Notes: generated from the sequence alone by a model not told the origin. Counted from the first letter of the stretch, positions 14,807-22,832 are shown. The stretch is 33,666 nucleotides of DNA from Candidatus Gastranaerophilales bacterium (GCA_944326455.1 CALVEA010000023.1:1-33666), one strand, 5' to 3'. Numbers and translations are program-made.

Positions 14807-15862
14807 TTAAATTTTGATTAAAGCTCTTTTTATAAATTTAAAAAACTCACCCAGATAGGTCGTTAGAACAATACCTGTTATAAAATAAAAATAAGTTGTT
14901 TTCATCGGACAATAAAACCAGTAAATATCTTGGCTGTTTTTAACATCAAACGGAATTCCTTTTATTGCAAGAATTGTATAAGTAATAATATTAAATACTA
15001 AAATGTGATTAGCCATAATATGATAGGTATTTTGTCCTATTTTATTAAAGAATTTCCAATCTTTCAGATAATTATAAAAATTTTCAACAACAAACAGAGT
15101 TATCCAGATTCCGGTAAGGCTGGTTAGAATCGGTACAATCCAATTATCGAACTCTCCCCAGACAAGAATATAGCTTAAACCTATTCCGTCAGAAGGGGTG
15201 TAATCAGCGTTCGTAAGCCATAATATGGCTTGCAAAATCAGAATCCCGGTCAGAATCTTAAAATTAAAGATGTTTGTTTTTCCATAAATCCTCTGTGTAA
15301 AAATATATCCCAAATGAACAAAGAAAAGCGAAAACATTGTTCTTAAAAGCCAGAGTATATAGAGATTCCCAGCTAACGGCTCCATTTGGATTGCAATTAT
15401 AGATATTATTAAATATATGACAGCTCGCAGCTTAAAGTCTATTTTTATATAGTTTAAAATTTTATAAATAATAAGTGTTGTAAATAACTGCGGCACAAAC
15501 CACAGAGGCGAAATTAAGTCCAGCTGATGTCCTGTCAAAAACGGAATTACAAACTCGTTATAAATATTTACCTGCATTCCCCAAAATTTTCCGGTAAATG
15601 GTGTTATTACATAAGTTATACCAAGATATGCCAAACAATAAAGAATATATGGAACCATTAAAGATTTAAACCGGCGTTTAAAATATTCAATAAACCCGTA
15701 TTTCTCATTAAAAAGCATCCCCGCTATAAAGAAAAATAATATTACCTGAAAAGAATATGGCGGGAACATAGGGATAAGCGAAAATTCCAGATGCCCGGCA
15801 ACCACAATCAAAATAGCAATAGCTTTTAAAACATTAATTTTATTAGAAAATCCCTGTTCCAT
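14807..15862 (-). CDS. Acyltransferase 3 family membrane protein (351 aa)
   Basis: This integral membrane acyltransferase (OafA/NodX/WecH type) has about ten hydrophobic helices. Such enzymes O- or N-acylate sugars of surface polysaccharides. The start NVLKAIAILIVVAGH carries the family's conserved His after the first helix (H23), and FFFIAGMLFNEKYGFIEYFKRR is the usual second block with the basic cytoplasmic loop. PLWFVPQLFTTL matches the conserved W-F segment. The acceptor is unknown. It starts 21 bp after the metal ATPase stop on the same strand and has no good ribosome site, so readthrough from that operon is possible. A second member lies at 29093-30193. Confidence 0.85.
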   Translation of the reverse strand: MEQGFSNKINVLKAIAILIVVAGHLEFSLIPMFPPYSFQVILFFFIAGMLFNEKYGFIEYFKRRFKSLMVPYILYCLAYLGITYVITPFTGKFWGMQVNIYNEFVIPFLTGHQLDLISPLWFVPQLFTTLIIYKILNYIKIDFKLRAVIYLIISIIAIQMEPLAGNLYILWLLRTMFSLFFVHLGYIFTQRIYGKTNIFNFKILTGILILQAILWLTNADYTPSDGIGLSYILVWGEFDNWIVPILTSLTGIWITLFVVENFYNYLKDWKFFNKIGQNTYHIMANHILVFNIITYTILAIKGIPFDVKNSQDIYWFYCPMKTTYFYFITGIVLTTYLGEFFKFIKRALIKI

Positions 15863-15883
15863 AACAGGTTTATTTTAGCACAA

Positions 15884-17719
15884 CTATATTTTTAGTGCTC
15901 TTAAAGAGTTGAGGACTGCAAGAAGGGTGACACCGACATCTGCAAAAACAGCTCCCCACATTGTCATAAAGCCAAATGCACCGAGAAGCAGGAATAAAAC
16001 TTTTACACCGATTGCAAAAACAATATTTTGTTTAACAATTCTCATAGTTTTTTTAGCGATACAAACAGCATCATAGATTTTTGAAGGCTTGTCATCCATA
16101 ATAACAATATCAGCTGCTTCAATAGCCGCATCCGAGCCTAATCCGCCCATTGCTATTCCAATATCTGCCCTTGTAAGAACTGGCGCATCATTAATTCCGT
16201 CACCTGCAAAAATTACCGAACCTTTTTTAGATAAAATAATTTCTTCAAGTTTTGTGACTTTATCTTCCGGTAAAAGTGATGAATAGAACTCATCTATATC
16301 AAGTTCTTCTGCCGTATGAGAAGCACTTTCTTTATTATCTCCCGTAAGCATAACAATTTTGGCAAACTTTTTAAGCTTCTTTATTGCACTGAATGAATCT
16401 TCTTTTATCTCGTCAGAGATAACAATAGAGCCTAAATATTTTCCACCTTTAACTATATTTACAACAGTTCCGCTGAAGCTTTGTACCGAAGCGTTGTTTC
16501 CAACATTTACCCCTTCCCCCGTATTTACCCCTCCGGCAAAGACTGTTACTCCGTCAATTTCAACGCAAACTCCTTTGCCTGCAATTTCGTGCGGATTAGA
16601 AATTCTGGACTCGTCAATCTCTTTTCCCCAGGCTTCTTTTATGGATAGAGCAATAGGGTGGTTAGAATAATATTCTGCATAAGCTGCTGTTTCAAGGAGT
16701 TCATTTTCTTCAACTCCGCAGGCAGGAGAAAGTTTAGTTACCTTAAAATCTCCTTTAGTGAGAGTACCTGTTTTGTCAAATACTACGGCATAAGGCTTGG
16801 AAAGAAGTTCCAAATAACTGCTTCCTTTAACAAGGATTCCTTTTTTAGAAGCACCTCCGATTCCGGCAAAGAATCCTAAAGGTACGGAGATAACTAAAGC
16901 ACACGGGCAGGAGATAACGAGGAAGGTCAAAGCTCTTTCAAGCCAAATATTAAACACTCCTCCAAAACCCAGAGTCGGAATTAAAACCAGAGCAAGAGCC
17001 ATTATAACAACTACCGGAGTATAAATACGGGCAAATCTTGTTATAAAGTTTTCTGTTCTGGTTTTCTTAGATGCAGCATGTTCTACAAGCTCCAGAATTT
17101 TTGAAACCGTTGATTCTCCAAAGAGTTTGGTTACACGAATTTTCAAAACCCCGTTTTTATTAATACATCCGCTGAGAACATTATCTCCAGTTTTTATATT
17201 TACGGGAACAGATTCTCCCGTGAGGGCAGAAGTATCGACAGAGGCATTTCCTTCTTCTACGATTCCGTCGAGCGGAATCTTTTCTCCTGTTTTTACAAGA
17301 ATAATATCTCCGATATTGACTTTGTCGGGAGAAACTTTTATATATTTATTACCATTTTCGAGATTTGCATAGTCAGGTCTTATATCCATAAGTGCGGAGA
17401 TTGATTTCTTAGACTTATGCACGGCTCTGTGCTGTAAATATTCTCCAATCTGGTAAAGTATCATAACCATAACGGCTTCCGGATACTCTTTTATCCCGAT
17501 TGCGCCAAGAGTGGCAAGCCCCATTAAAAAGTTTTCGTCAAAAACCTGTCCTTTAATAATATTCTTTAAAGCTGTGAGCAGAACATCATATCCGGCAATA
17601 AGATAGGCTGTTAAGAACAAAATTGTATTATGCATAGTCCAGGCAAGCGAGAATACGACAATTGCAAGCCCTATTCTTATCAGCGGATTTGATTTGTGTT
17701 CGTGATGATGTTCGCACAT
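15884..17719 (-). CDS. P1B-type heavy-metal ATPase, Zn/Cd/Pb exporter type (611 aa)
   Basis: This ATP-driven pump exports Zn(II), Cd(II) or Pb(II) from the cytoplasm. It has TGES in the actuator domain (about residues 167-170), the metal-site CPC (271-273) in SCPCALVIS, the phosphorylated D315 in FDKTGTLTKG, and GDGINDAPVL in the hinge. FADVGVTLLAVLNSLRAL at the end has the Asp expected of the P1B-2 (ZntA/CadA) group. There is no N-terminal HMA metal-binding domain; a short His-rich start, MCEHHHEHK, may replace it. GAGGT precedes the ATG. Its promoter contains the ArsR-type operator, and the repressor gene is divergent. Confidence 0.93.
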   Translation of the reverse strand: MCEHHHEHKSNPLIRIGLAIVVFSLAWTMHNTILFLTAYLIAGYDVLLTALKNIIKGQVFDENFLMGLATLGAIGIKEYPEAVMVMILYQIGEYLQHRAVHKSKKSISALMDIRPDYANLENGNKYIKVSPDKVNIGDIILVKTGEKIPLDGIVEEGNASVDTSALTGESVPVNIKTGDNVLSGCINKNGVLKIRVTKLFGESTVSKILELVEHAASKKTRTENFITRFARIYTPVVVIMALALVLIPTLGFGGVFNIWLERALTFLVISCPCALVISVPLGFFAGIGGASKKGILVKGSSYLELLSKPYAVVFDKTGTLTKGDFKVTKLSPACGVEENELLETAAYAEYYSNHPIALSIKEAWGKEIDESRISNPHEIAGKGVCVEIDGVTVFAGGVNTGEGVNVGNNASVQSFSGTVVNIVKGGKYLGSIVISDEIKEDSFSAIKKLKKFAKIVMLTGDNKESASHTAEELDIDEFYSSLLPEDKVTKLEEIILSKKGSVIFAGDGINDAPVLTRADIGIAMGGLGSDAAIEAADIVIMDDKPSKIYDAVCIAKKTMRIVKQNIVFAIGVKVLFLLLGAFGFMTMWGAVFADVGVTLLAVLNSLRALKI

Positions 17720-17734
17720 ATTTTTACCTCATAA

Positions 17735-17750
17735 TTGAACATGTATTCAA
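17735..17750. promoter_or_regulatory. ArsR-type operator, site 1 (ATPase leader)
   Basis: TTGAA-N6-TTCAA with centre CATGTA. It lies between the predicted ATPase transcript start and its ribosome site. It has the same spacing as sites 2 and 3. Confidence 0.65.
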
Positions 17751-17760
17751 CTGTACTTAT

Positions 17761-17790
17761 ATTATAATTGAATAGTTGTTCAATTGTCAA
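17761..17790 (-). promoter_or_regulatory. Promoter of the metal ATPase gene
   Basis: On the minus strand a perfect TTGACA (17785-17790) and a perfect TATAAT (17761-17766) are separated by 18 bp. Operator site 2 fills this spacer, the classic position for repression by ArsR/SmtB proteins. Confidence 0.8.
17766..17785. promoter_or_regulatory. ArsR-type operator, site 2 (in ATPase promoter spacer)
   Basis: AATTGAA-N6-TTCAATT, the best of the three copies with 7-bp arms. It lies between the -35 and -10 of the ATPase promoter, so bound repressor would block RNA polymerase. Confidence 0.75.
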
Positions 17791-17817
17791 TCTTATGTAA
17801 AGATATTGTTACATTAG

Positions 17818-17833
17818 TTGAACAATTATTCAA
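17818..17833. promoter_or_regulatory. ArsR-type operator, site 3 (overlaps arsR -35)
   Basis: TTGAA-N6-TTCAA with centre CAATTA. It overlaps the arsR -35 (TTGAAC, 17818-17823) and most of the spacer, so the regulator should repress its own gene. Confidence 0.7.
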
Positions 17834-17845
17834 TTATGGTATAAT
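17818..17845 (+). promoter_or_regulatory. arsR promoter, leaderless arrangement
   Basis: TTGAAC (17818-17823), a 16-bp spacer and TATAAT (17840-17845) preceded by TGG (extended -10). The expected start 6-7 bases downstream is the ATG at 17852. No ribosome site is present, so the mRNA is probably leaderless. Confidence 0.7.
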
Positions 17846-17851
17846 TTTATT

Positions 17852-18202
17852 ATGGATATTAAACGTTCAGACTGCGAAGCAATTAATATAGAACTTGTTA
17901 ATGAGATTTTGCCAAAGATGCCGGAAGCGGCATTACTGGATAATTTATCTGAGTTTTTTAAAGTGATGGGAGATGGAACAAGGATTAAACTCCTCTGGGC
18001 ATTGGAGCAGAGCGAAATGTGCGTGGGGGATTTGGCTGTGCTTTTGAATATGACAAAGTCAGCAGTATCTCATCAGCTAAAAGTGCTCAAGACTGCAAAG
18101 CTTGTTCGGGCAAGAAAAATCGGAAAGAATGTTTATTATTCTTTGGAAGACCATCATGTTCAAATGGTGTTTGAAAAAGCGCTTGAACACGTTTGTGAAT
18201 AG
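17852..18202 (+). CDS. ArsR/SmtB-family metal-sensing repressor (116 aa)
   Basis: This winged-helix repressor releases DNA when it binds metal. The recognition helix region is SAVSHQLKVLKTAKLVRARK (about residues 70-89), followed by the beta wing GKNVYYSLED. The C-terminal helix has D100-x-H102-x10-H113-x2-E116, an exact match to the alpha-5 Zn/Co site of SmtB, CzrA and NmtR-like sensors. MCVGDLA (56-62) resembles the alpha-3 ELCV/CDL segment of CadC but has only one Cys, so Zn sensing through alpha-5 is favoured. It is divergent from the Zn/Cd/Pb ATPase, with three operators between. It ends 2 bp from the convergent MerR gene. Confidence 0.92.
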   Translation: MDIKRSDCEAINIELVNEILPKMPEAALLDNLSEFFKVMGDGTRIKLLWALEQSEMCVGDLAVLLNMTKSAVSHQLKVLKTAKLVRARKIGKNVYYSLEDHHVQMVFEKALEHVCE

Positions 18203-18204
18203 GG

Positions 18205-18621
18205 TTAAACGGTTTTTGCGCCGGTTTTTCTTTTATTCATCGGATTCCAGGTGTCTTCGAGGTTGTGTTCTATAAGGTTTCTGTAAAAATTTTCTTTGAA
18301 ATCCAGAACATCGAGCTGTTTTTTTAGTTCTTCCATTTGATTAAGAGCTTTTTGTTTTGTTTCCTGAATAATTTTATAGCGGTCTTTGATAGTTGAATCT
18401 CCGGCTACACAAAGGTCAATATATTTTTTTATTGCTTTATTTTCGGTTCCGACAGCACGCAGGCATTTAACAATTCTAACCCATTCAAGGTCGTTATCGG
18501 AAAATTGTCTGATGTTGTTGCTGTCTCTTTCTACAAACGGAAAAAAACCTGATTTTGCCCAGAATCTGAGTGTATGTTCCGATACATCCATAATTTTGGC
18601 AACTTCTTTTATTGTATACAT
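18205..18621 (-). CDS. MerR-family transcriptional regulator (138 aa)
   Basis: The N-terminal MerR winged helix is clear: MYTIKEVAKIMDVSEHTLRF (1-20), WAKSGFFPFVERDSNNIRQF, then the DLEWVRIVKCLRAVG helix. A coiled-coil dimer helix follows (about 85-125). There is no metal-binding Cys pattern in the tail. It resembles the AdhR-like branch that responds to aldehydes or electrophiles; in those systems such a gene is commonly linked to a carboxymuconolactone-decarboxylase-like gene and a cupin, as here. It is the last gene of the operon cupin-CMD-merR (30-bp gap) and probably activates the promoter at 19877-19907. Confidence 0.88.
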   Translation of the reverse strand: MYTIKEVAKIMDVSEHTLRFWAKSGFFPFVERDSNNIRQFSDNDLEWVRIVKCLRAVGTENKAIKKYIDLCVAGDSTIKDRYKIIQETKQKALNQMEELKKQLDVLDFKENFYRNLIEHNLEDTWNPMNKRKTGAKTV

Positions 18622-18651
18622 AATAAAACCCTTTTCATCTTGTGAATATGA

Positions 18652-19356
18652 TTATTTTCTATGCTCAATTACATTTTTAAATACTTTTTCAGCGGCTTTA
18701 GATTGTTCTTTCGGTAAACAGGTTTTAACTGTTTCATACAATTCTTTTGCCTCATCTTCAGTTAAACCGATATTCATAGCGCCGTTAAGATGGGCTGTTA
18801 ATTGAGGTTCAAGACCTTCTATTGAAGCTAGAGCCGAAACAGTTGCGATTTCTCTTTCTTTGTATGAAAGCACTCCGCGTTCAAAGATATCGCAGAAGAG
18901 ATGTTCTTTTAAGAAAGTATTTATAGCCGGCGCAAATTCTTCATAAGGGGCTTTAGCATCTGATTTGCCGAAGATTTTTTCAGTGTTTCTCTTTCCGACT
19001 TCAAACTTGTTAATATCTTCCGGCATGGTTTCAGGGGTTTCTCCTATTGTATCTCCGTTTCTTGAAGAAGTTACTTTAATAAAAGTATTTATAGCATTCA
19101 AGCTTCTCGGAAAACCGCAGTATGCATACAGTTGAACGAGAATCTCTTTTATTTCGTTTATGCTCAAGCCGTTATCTAAGCCGCTATTTAGAGCTTTTTC
19201 AAGCTCCGGAAGGTTTCCTTGAGCTGTATATGATGAGATTTTAATAATACTTTGTTCTCTTGGTGTTAATCTATCCATTTTCTTTGCCTCCGCTGTATTA
19301 AACATTAACAAGAAACCGCTAAGCATTATAAATGCTGCAAGTATAATTTTTTTCAT
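18652..19356 (-). CDS. Secreted carboxymuconolactone decarboxylase-like protein (234 aa)
   Basis: A signal peptide (about 1-24, ending AEA) precedes two CMD/AhpD-like helical domains. The first (about 28-100) has LTPREQSIIKISSYTAQGN and VQLYAYCGFPRSLNAINTF. The second (about 130-230) has LSYKEREIATVSALASI and QLTAHLNGAMNIGLT. The AhpD redox CxxC is absent: only C80 occupies that place, so peroxidase-type disulfide chemistry is unlikely. The exact reaction is unknown. A GGGAGAG ribosome site lies in the end of the cupin gene, and the start is 1 bp after its stop. The shared MerR promoter suggests a stress or electrophile response outside the cytoplasm. Confidence 0.88.
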   Translation of the reverse strand: MKKIILAAFIMLSGFLLMFNTAEAKKMDRLTPREQSIIKISSYTAQGNLPELEKALNSGLDNGLSINEIKEILVQLYAYCGFPRSLNAINTFIKVTSSRNGDTIGETPETMPEDINKFEVGKRNTEKIFGKSDAKAPYEEFAPAINTFLKEHLFCDIFERGVLSYKEREIATVSALASIEGLEPQLTAHLNGAMNIGLTEDEAKELYETVKTCLPKEQSKAAEKVFKNVIEHRK

Positions 19357-19357
19357 A

Positions 19358-19852
19358 CTACTCTCCCAAATATTCTTTATCAGTTACGGGTTCAAGCCAG
19401 GTTGTTTTGTTGATTTCGGCATTCGGTTCAAGTGATACATGCACAAACCAGCTATCCGGAGCCGCACCATGCCAGTGTTTGACTTCCGGCGGAATTGTGA
19501 CAATATCGCCTTTTTTAAGCACTCTTACCGGTTTTCCATCTTCTTTATATCTTCCTTCACCGTTTAGTACAAGAAGAATCTGTCCTCCGCTGTGTTTATG
19601 CCAGTTAGTTCTTGCGCCCGGTTCAAAAGTAACATTCCCTATTGGCAAATTCCAGACTTCTTCTTTCGGGTTAAGTCTGTTTAAATAAGTTTGTCCCGTA
19701 AAAAATTCTCCGTACGGGTTAGCTTCTCCCTGTGCAAATATTGTATCTATCGGACTTTGTTTCATTATAGTTTCTCCTTTTTCAGCAGCATTAACTCCGC
19801 AAACTACGGCTGCGAGTATAGTTGTTGTGATTATAGCTTTTTTAAAAAACAT
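19358..19852 (-). CDS. Cupin-domain protein with signal peptide (164 aa)
   Basis: A signal peptide (1-22, ending VNA) is followed by a single cupin barrel. Motif 1 is GARTNWHKHSGGQILLVLNG (H85, H87, with Q91 where Glu is usual), and motif 2 is GDIVTIPPEVKHWHG (H126, H128). Metal binding is likely; the substrate is unknown. Similar proteins are usually encoded beside CMD-like genes, as here. An internal ATG (codon 30, at 19765) has its own strong AAGGAG 8 bases upstream and would give a product without the signal peptide, starting MKQSPIDTIFAQG. The outer start has AAGGAAGGGAAG. It is the first gene of the operon. Confidence 0.9.
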   Translation of the reverse strand: MFFKKAIITTTILAAVVCGVNAAEKGETIMKQSPIDTIFAQGEANPYGEFFTGQTYLNRLNPKEEVWNLPIGNVTFEPGARTNWHKHSGGQILLVLNGEGRYKEDGKPVRVLKKGDIVTIPPEVKHWHGAAPDSWFVHVSLEPNAEINKTTWLEPVTDKEYLGE

Positions 19853-19876
19853 AAAAACTTCCCTTCCTTTTTCTTA

Positions 19877-19907
19877 ATTATATTTCTTGAGAGTTACTCT
19901 AAGTCAA
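19877..19907 (-). promoter_or_regulatory. MerR-type promoter with 19-bp spacer
   Basis: On the minus strand TTGACT (19902-19907) and TATAAT (19877-19882) are separated by exactly 19 bp, the over-long spacer typical of MerR-activated promoters. The spacer holds the dyad AGAGT-A-ACTCT, flanked by CTT and AAG. It resembles the CTTAGAGT-type operators I recall for AdhR-like regulators. It drives the cupin-CMD-merR operon. Confidence 0.8.
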
Positions 19908-20035
19908 GAGGTATAATAAAGGATTGTTCTTAAAACGTATTCCGTCCTACATTGCCGCTCATATACTTCTGATATTGGGAACTTTTTTTTCAATCCGTCG
20001 TCATAAATATTAGAAACGATGAGAAGGAGAAAAAG

Positions 20036-20962
20036 ATGGGAAGAGCTGTGAGTAATTTTGATTTTATTGATAATACAGAAATAGATTCTAATGCGCCTAA
20101 AACTTTCAGCGCTGTTGTGAATAACGATGATATTCTACAAATGTATTTAAAAGAAATTGGAAGAAAACGTATGCTTACAAAAAGAGAGGAAATTGAGCTG
20201 GGAAGAATGATTCAGGAAGGAACCGGCGAAGAAAAAGAAAAAGCAAGAAAAAAACTAGTTCAAGCTAACTTAAGACTTGTTGTCAGTATTGCAAAAAAAT
20301 ATATAGGACAAGGAGTTTTATTTATGGATTTAGTTCAGGAAGGATCTTTAGGACTAATTAAAGCCGCAGAAAAATTTGATTATAGAAAAAATTTTAAGTT
20401 TTCTACCTACGCTACCTGGTGGATTAAACAAACCATTATAAGAGCAATTTCAAACCAATCGCGGACAATAAGAATACCGGTACACATGCTGGAAAAAATA
20501 AGAAGATATAAAAAAGCTTGTTCGGACATTGTCAGCAGTGATATATTAGAAGCCGACGAGGAAACCATTTCTAAAATTTCAGGCTTAGATTCAAAAAAGA
20601 TTGAAGAAGTAAAAAATGCAATTAAAAAGGAGCCGGTAAGTCTTGATACTCTTGTAACAGATGATTTATCAATTCAGGATTATATAGTAGATACTACTTA
20701 TGTCTCACCGGAAGCGTGTACTCAGATGAAACTTCAAGAAGAAGATATAGTAAGGCTTATAAGCATCCTGGATAAAAGAGAACAGGAAATCATAAGAAGG
20801 AGGTTCGGTATAAATAATGAAGAGCCAAAAACATTGGAACAAATAGGCAATGCACTTGGATTTTCTAAAGAGAGAATCCGCCAGATAGAGAATCTCGCTA
20901 TTCAGAAATTGAGGAAAGTTGAAAATATAGATTGTTTAAGGACATATCTTGACTGCGGATAA
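20036..20962 (+). CDS. Sigma-70 family RNA polymerase sigma factor, RpoD-like (308 aa)
   Basis: This is a promoter-recognition subunit of RNA polymerase. Region 1.2 (about 29-62, [20 protein letters not shown]), region 2 (about 74-150, with [26 protein letters not shown] and [13 protein letters not shown]), region 3 and region 4 (about 235-300, [11 protein letters not shown] and [20 protein letters not shown]) are all present. There is no long acidic region 1.1 and the length is about 300 aa, so it is a short primary-type or group 2 sigma, like the many group 2 sigmas of cyanobacteria. GAAGGAG precedes the ATG. Its terminator lies inside the end of the convergent gene. Confidence 0.92.
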   Translation: MGRAVSNFDFIDNTEIDSNAPKTFSAVVNNDDILQMYLKEIGRKRMLTKREEIELGRMIQEGTGEEKEKARKKLVQANLRLVVSIAKKYIGQGVLFMDLVQEGSLGLIKAAEKFDYRKNFKFSTYATWWIKQTIIRAISNQSRTIRIPVHMLEKIRRYKKACSDIVSSDILEADEETISKISGLDSKKIEEVKNAIKKEPVSLDTLVTDDLSIQDYIVDTTYVSPEACTQMKLQEEDIVRLISILDKREQEIIRRRFGINNEEPKTLEQIGNALGFSKERIRQIENLAIQKLRKVENIDCLRTYLDCG

Positions 20963-20963
20963 C

Positions 20964-22832
20964 TTATGCCGGCTGTGATACAGCCGGTTCTTTTTTATTT
21001 GTATGATATTTTACAGCGGCAAATGTTACCAAACATACTGCAATTGCGGCTGCGACACCTTTAATAATTCTTGACTTCAAGACTGTATCACACGGCTGTT
21101 CTAAAATTCTTTTATACTTAACAATTTTTTTGTAAAGTTCCGGTTCTTTCTTATCAAGTCCTTCTGCCCTAAAGGCTTTTTCCAACGCATCCATCGGGTT
21201 ATATCCTTCTCCTTGAGCAAGAGATTCAAAATACTTGTCTTGGTAATTAACTGGTATTTTAGTGCGATAATCCTTCTGTGGATTAGGATTATCTTTGTAC
21301 ATTCCATCCAGATTTAATGCATCCAAAAAGAAAATCATATTGTTTTTTGCTCTCATTGGTTCCGCAAATTTTGCTTTGATAAACTCCTTTAAATCGGAGA
21401 TTTTTTCCTTTGGAATATTTAGAATTTCAGAGAGTATATTTGCCTGTGCTTCTCTGCTGCCGGGAGCTGCATATTTAAGTTTCATTGGCATTTGGTCATG
21501 GTTTGTTGTTCCTAAGACATAGAAATCAGGATTCCAGTTCATTTCCCGGAATGCCGTTGTTGAACTCTGATGCGGACTCAAATTATTTGAGCAATATATT
21601 TTATTCCGCTTTTCCAGAATCGGATTAAGTTTTCTGTTTGAATCGTATGCATTAAAATCCTCGGAGTTTGCAATAAACTCATACATGATATTTTCCGGCT
21701 TATAATTTTCTCCTTTAACAGCTTGAATCTCAGATTCAATAATCTTTAGAATTTTATCGCCATAATACTTGCGCTGATTTACCACACTGCTTCCATTGTA
21801 TTTTAGAGGCTGATTGACATAAGTCCATGCAGCATCTATACGGATATTATCGTAGCGTTTTGCATAGAGACGCGCTTTTTCTTTTAGAAAATCCTGACCT
21901 TCTTTAGAGTCTAAATCTAAAGCCGGAAATCCCCAGTACATCCCGGCATTCTGAATAAAAGCTTTTGGGCGCATCCAAACTTCATCGTGAGAATTTCCGC
22001 TTAAAAAGTCTCCGCTCAACTCTATTCCTTTTTTATTCAGTTCTTCTTTTGCAAGTCTTAAATGTTTATCCGCTAAAAATTGCTTAAACTTATAATAGCC
22101 AGCTTCAAACGGATTTTCTTTTTTTATTTCCGCAATTCTTTGTTCTCTGTTCTCTATACTGACAATATCCGTATTATAAAGATTTTTATCAACTTTAGAC
22201 CATTTCTCAATATTTGAAGTGTTATATTTTTTCTCAAGAGACTTGAATATTGATTTTGGTTCAAGCCAAGATTTGTTTTCTGATTCAAAAGCTTCTATTT
22301 CTTTGAGCATACTTTTTTTAGAATCCGTATCGGCTTTAAGCAAATTTTTGTATGCATCTTTCAAAATATTTTCAGCATCAGAATCTTTATTTAGTACATT
22401 TTCATAAACGACCTTATCAAAATTGATATTATCTTGTATAAGTCTGTTCAAATATTTATCATTAACAAGTTCTTTAGGAAGCAATTTTAAATTAATAAGC
22501 TGGCTGCCGAGGTCAAATGATGTCCCGGAATATGGTTTCCAGATTTCGCCGCTATGCGCAAAATTACCGTTTGGTAAATCCTGTATACAGTTTATTCCCC
22601 AGTATTTTTTAGCAAAGTCAAAAAAATCAAGAGAGGTCTTATCCAGAATATTCCCTACACCCGTATTACATGATTTATCCTGCGGTAAAGAAGGAGAAGG
22701 TATTATAAGAATACTTTTCCCTGAATTTCCGGTCAATGCCTTACCCCGGTTCAGAACCAATGTATAATCGGCTTCTTCACCGGGTTTGAGTCGTCTTTTA
22801 AATGTTGTTGCATAAACCGGCCGGATTTTCAT
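20964..22832 (-). CDS. Divergent GH77 (4-alpha-glucanotransferase-like) protein with C-terminal membrane anchor (622 aa)
   Basis: This is a remote MalQ relative. YYKFKQFLADKHLRLA (about 246-261), WGFPALDLD, the nucleophile context IRIDAAW (D333), MYEFI (E385) and GTTNHDQMP (D446) line up with the GH77 RIDH, EDLG and HDN motifs, so the three acidic residues seem kept although surrounding residues differ. SCNTGVGNIL (54-63) matches NTGIGSLL in the paralogue at 27153-28991. A hydrophobic helix (about 589-608) then a basic tail suggests a tail anchor, unusual for this family. The N-terminus has the ATTFKRR motif. There is no good ribosome site. The substrate is unknown, probably an alpha-glucan. 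Confidence 0.75.
   Translation of the reverse strand: MKIRPVYATTFKRRLKPGEEADYTLVLNRGKALTGNSGKSILIIPSPSLPQDKSCNTGVGNILDKTSLDFFDFAKKYWGINCIQDLPNGNFAHSGEIWKPYSGTSFDLGSQLINLKLLPKELVNDKYLNRLIQDNINFDKVVYENVLNKDSDAENILKDAYKNLLKADTDSKKSMLKEIEAFESENKSWLEPKSIFKSLEKKYNTSNIEKWSKVDKNLYNTDIVSIENREQRIAEIKKENPFEAGYYKFKQFLADKHLRLAKEELNKKGIELSGDFLSGNSHDEVWMRPKAFIQNAGMYWGFPALDLDSKEGQDFLKEKARLYAKRYDNIRIDAAWTYVNQPLKYNGSSVVNQRKYYGDKILKIIESEIQAVKGENYKPENIMYEFIANSEDFNAYDSNRKLNPILEKRNKIYCSNNLSPHQSSTTAFREMNWNPDFYVLGTTNHDQMPMKLKYAAPGSREAQANILSEILNIPKEKISDLKEFIKAKFAEPMRAKNNMIFFLDALNLDGMYKDNPNPQKDYRTKIPVNYQDKYFESLAQGEGYNPMDALEKAFRAEGLDKKEPELYKKIVKYKRILEQPCDTVLKSRIIKGVAAAIAVCLVTFAAVKYHTNKKEPAVSQPA
20969..20996 (+). terminator. 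Intrinsic terminator of the sigma gene, inside the convergent ORF
   Basis: CCGGCTG-TGATA-CAGCCGG followed by TTCTTTTTT. It begins 7 bases after the sigma stop and lies entirely within the last codons (for EPAVSQPA) of the minus-strand gene, so the hairpin doubles as coding sequence. Confidence 0.85.
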
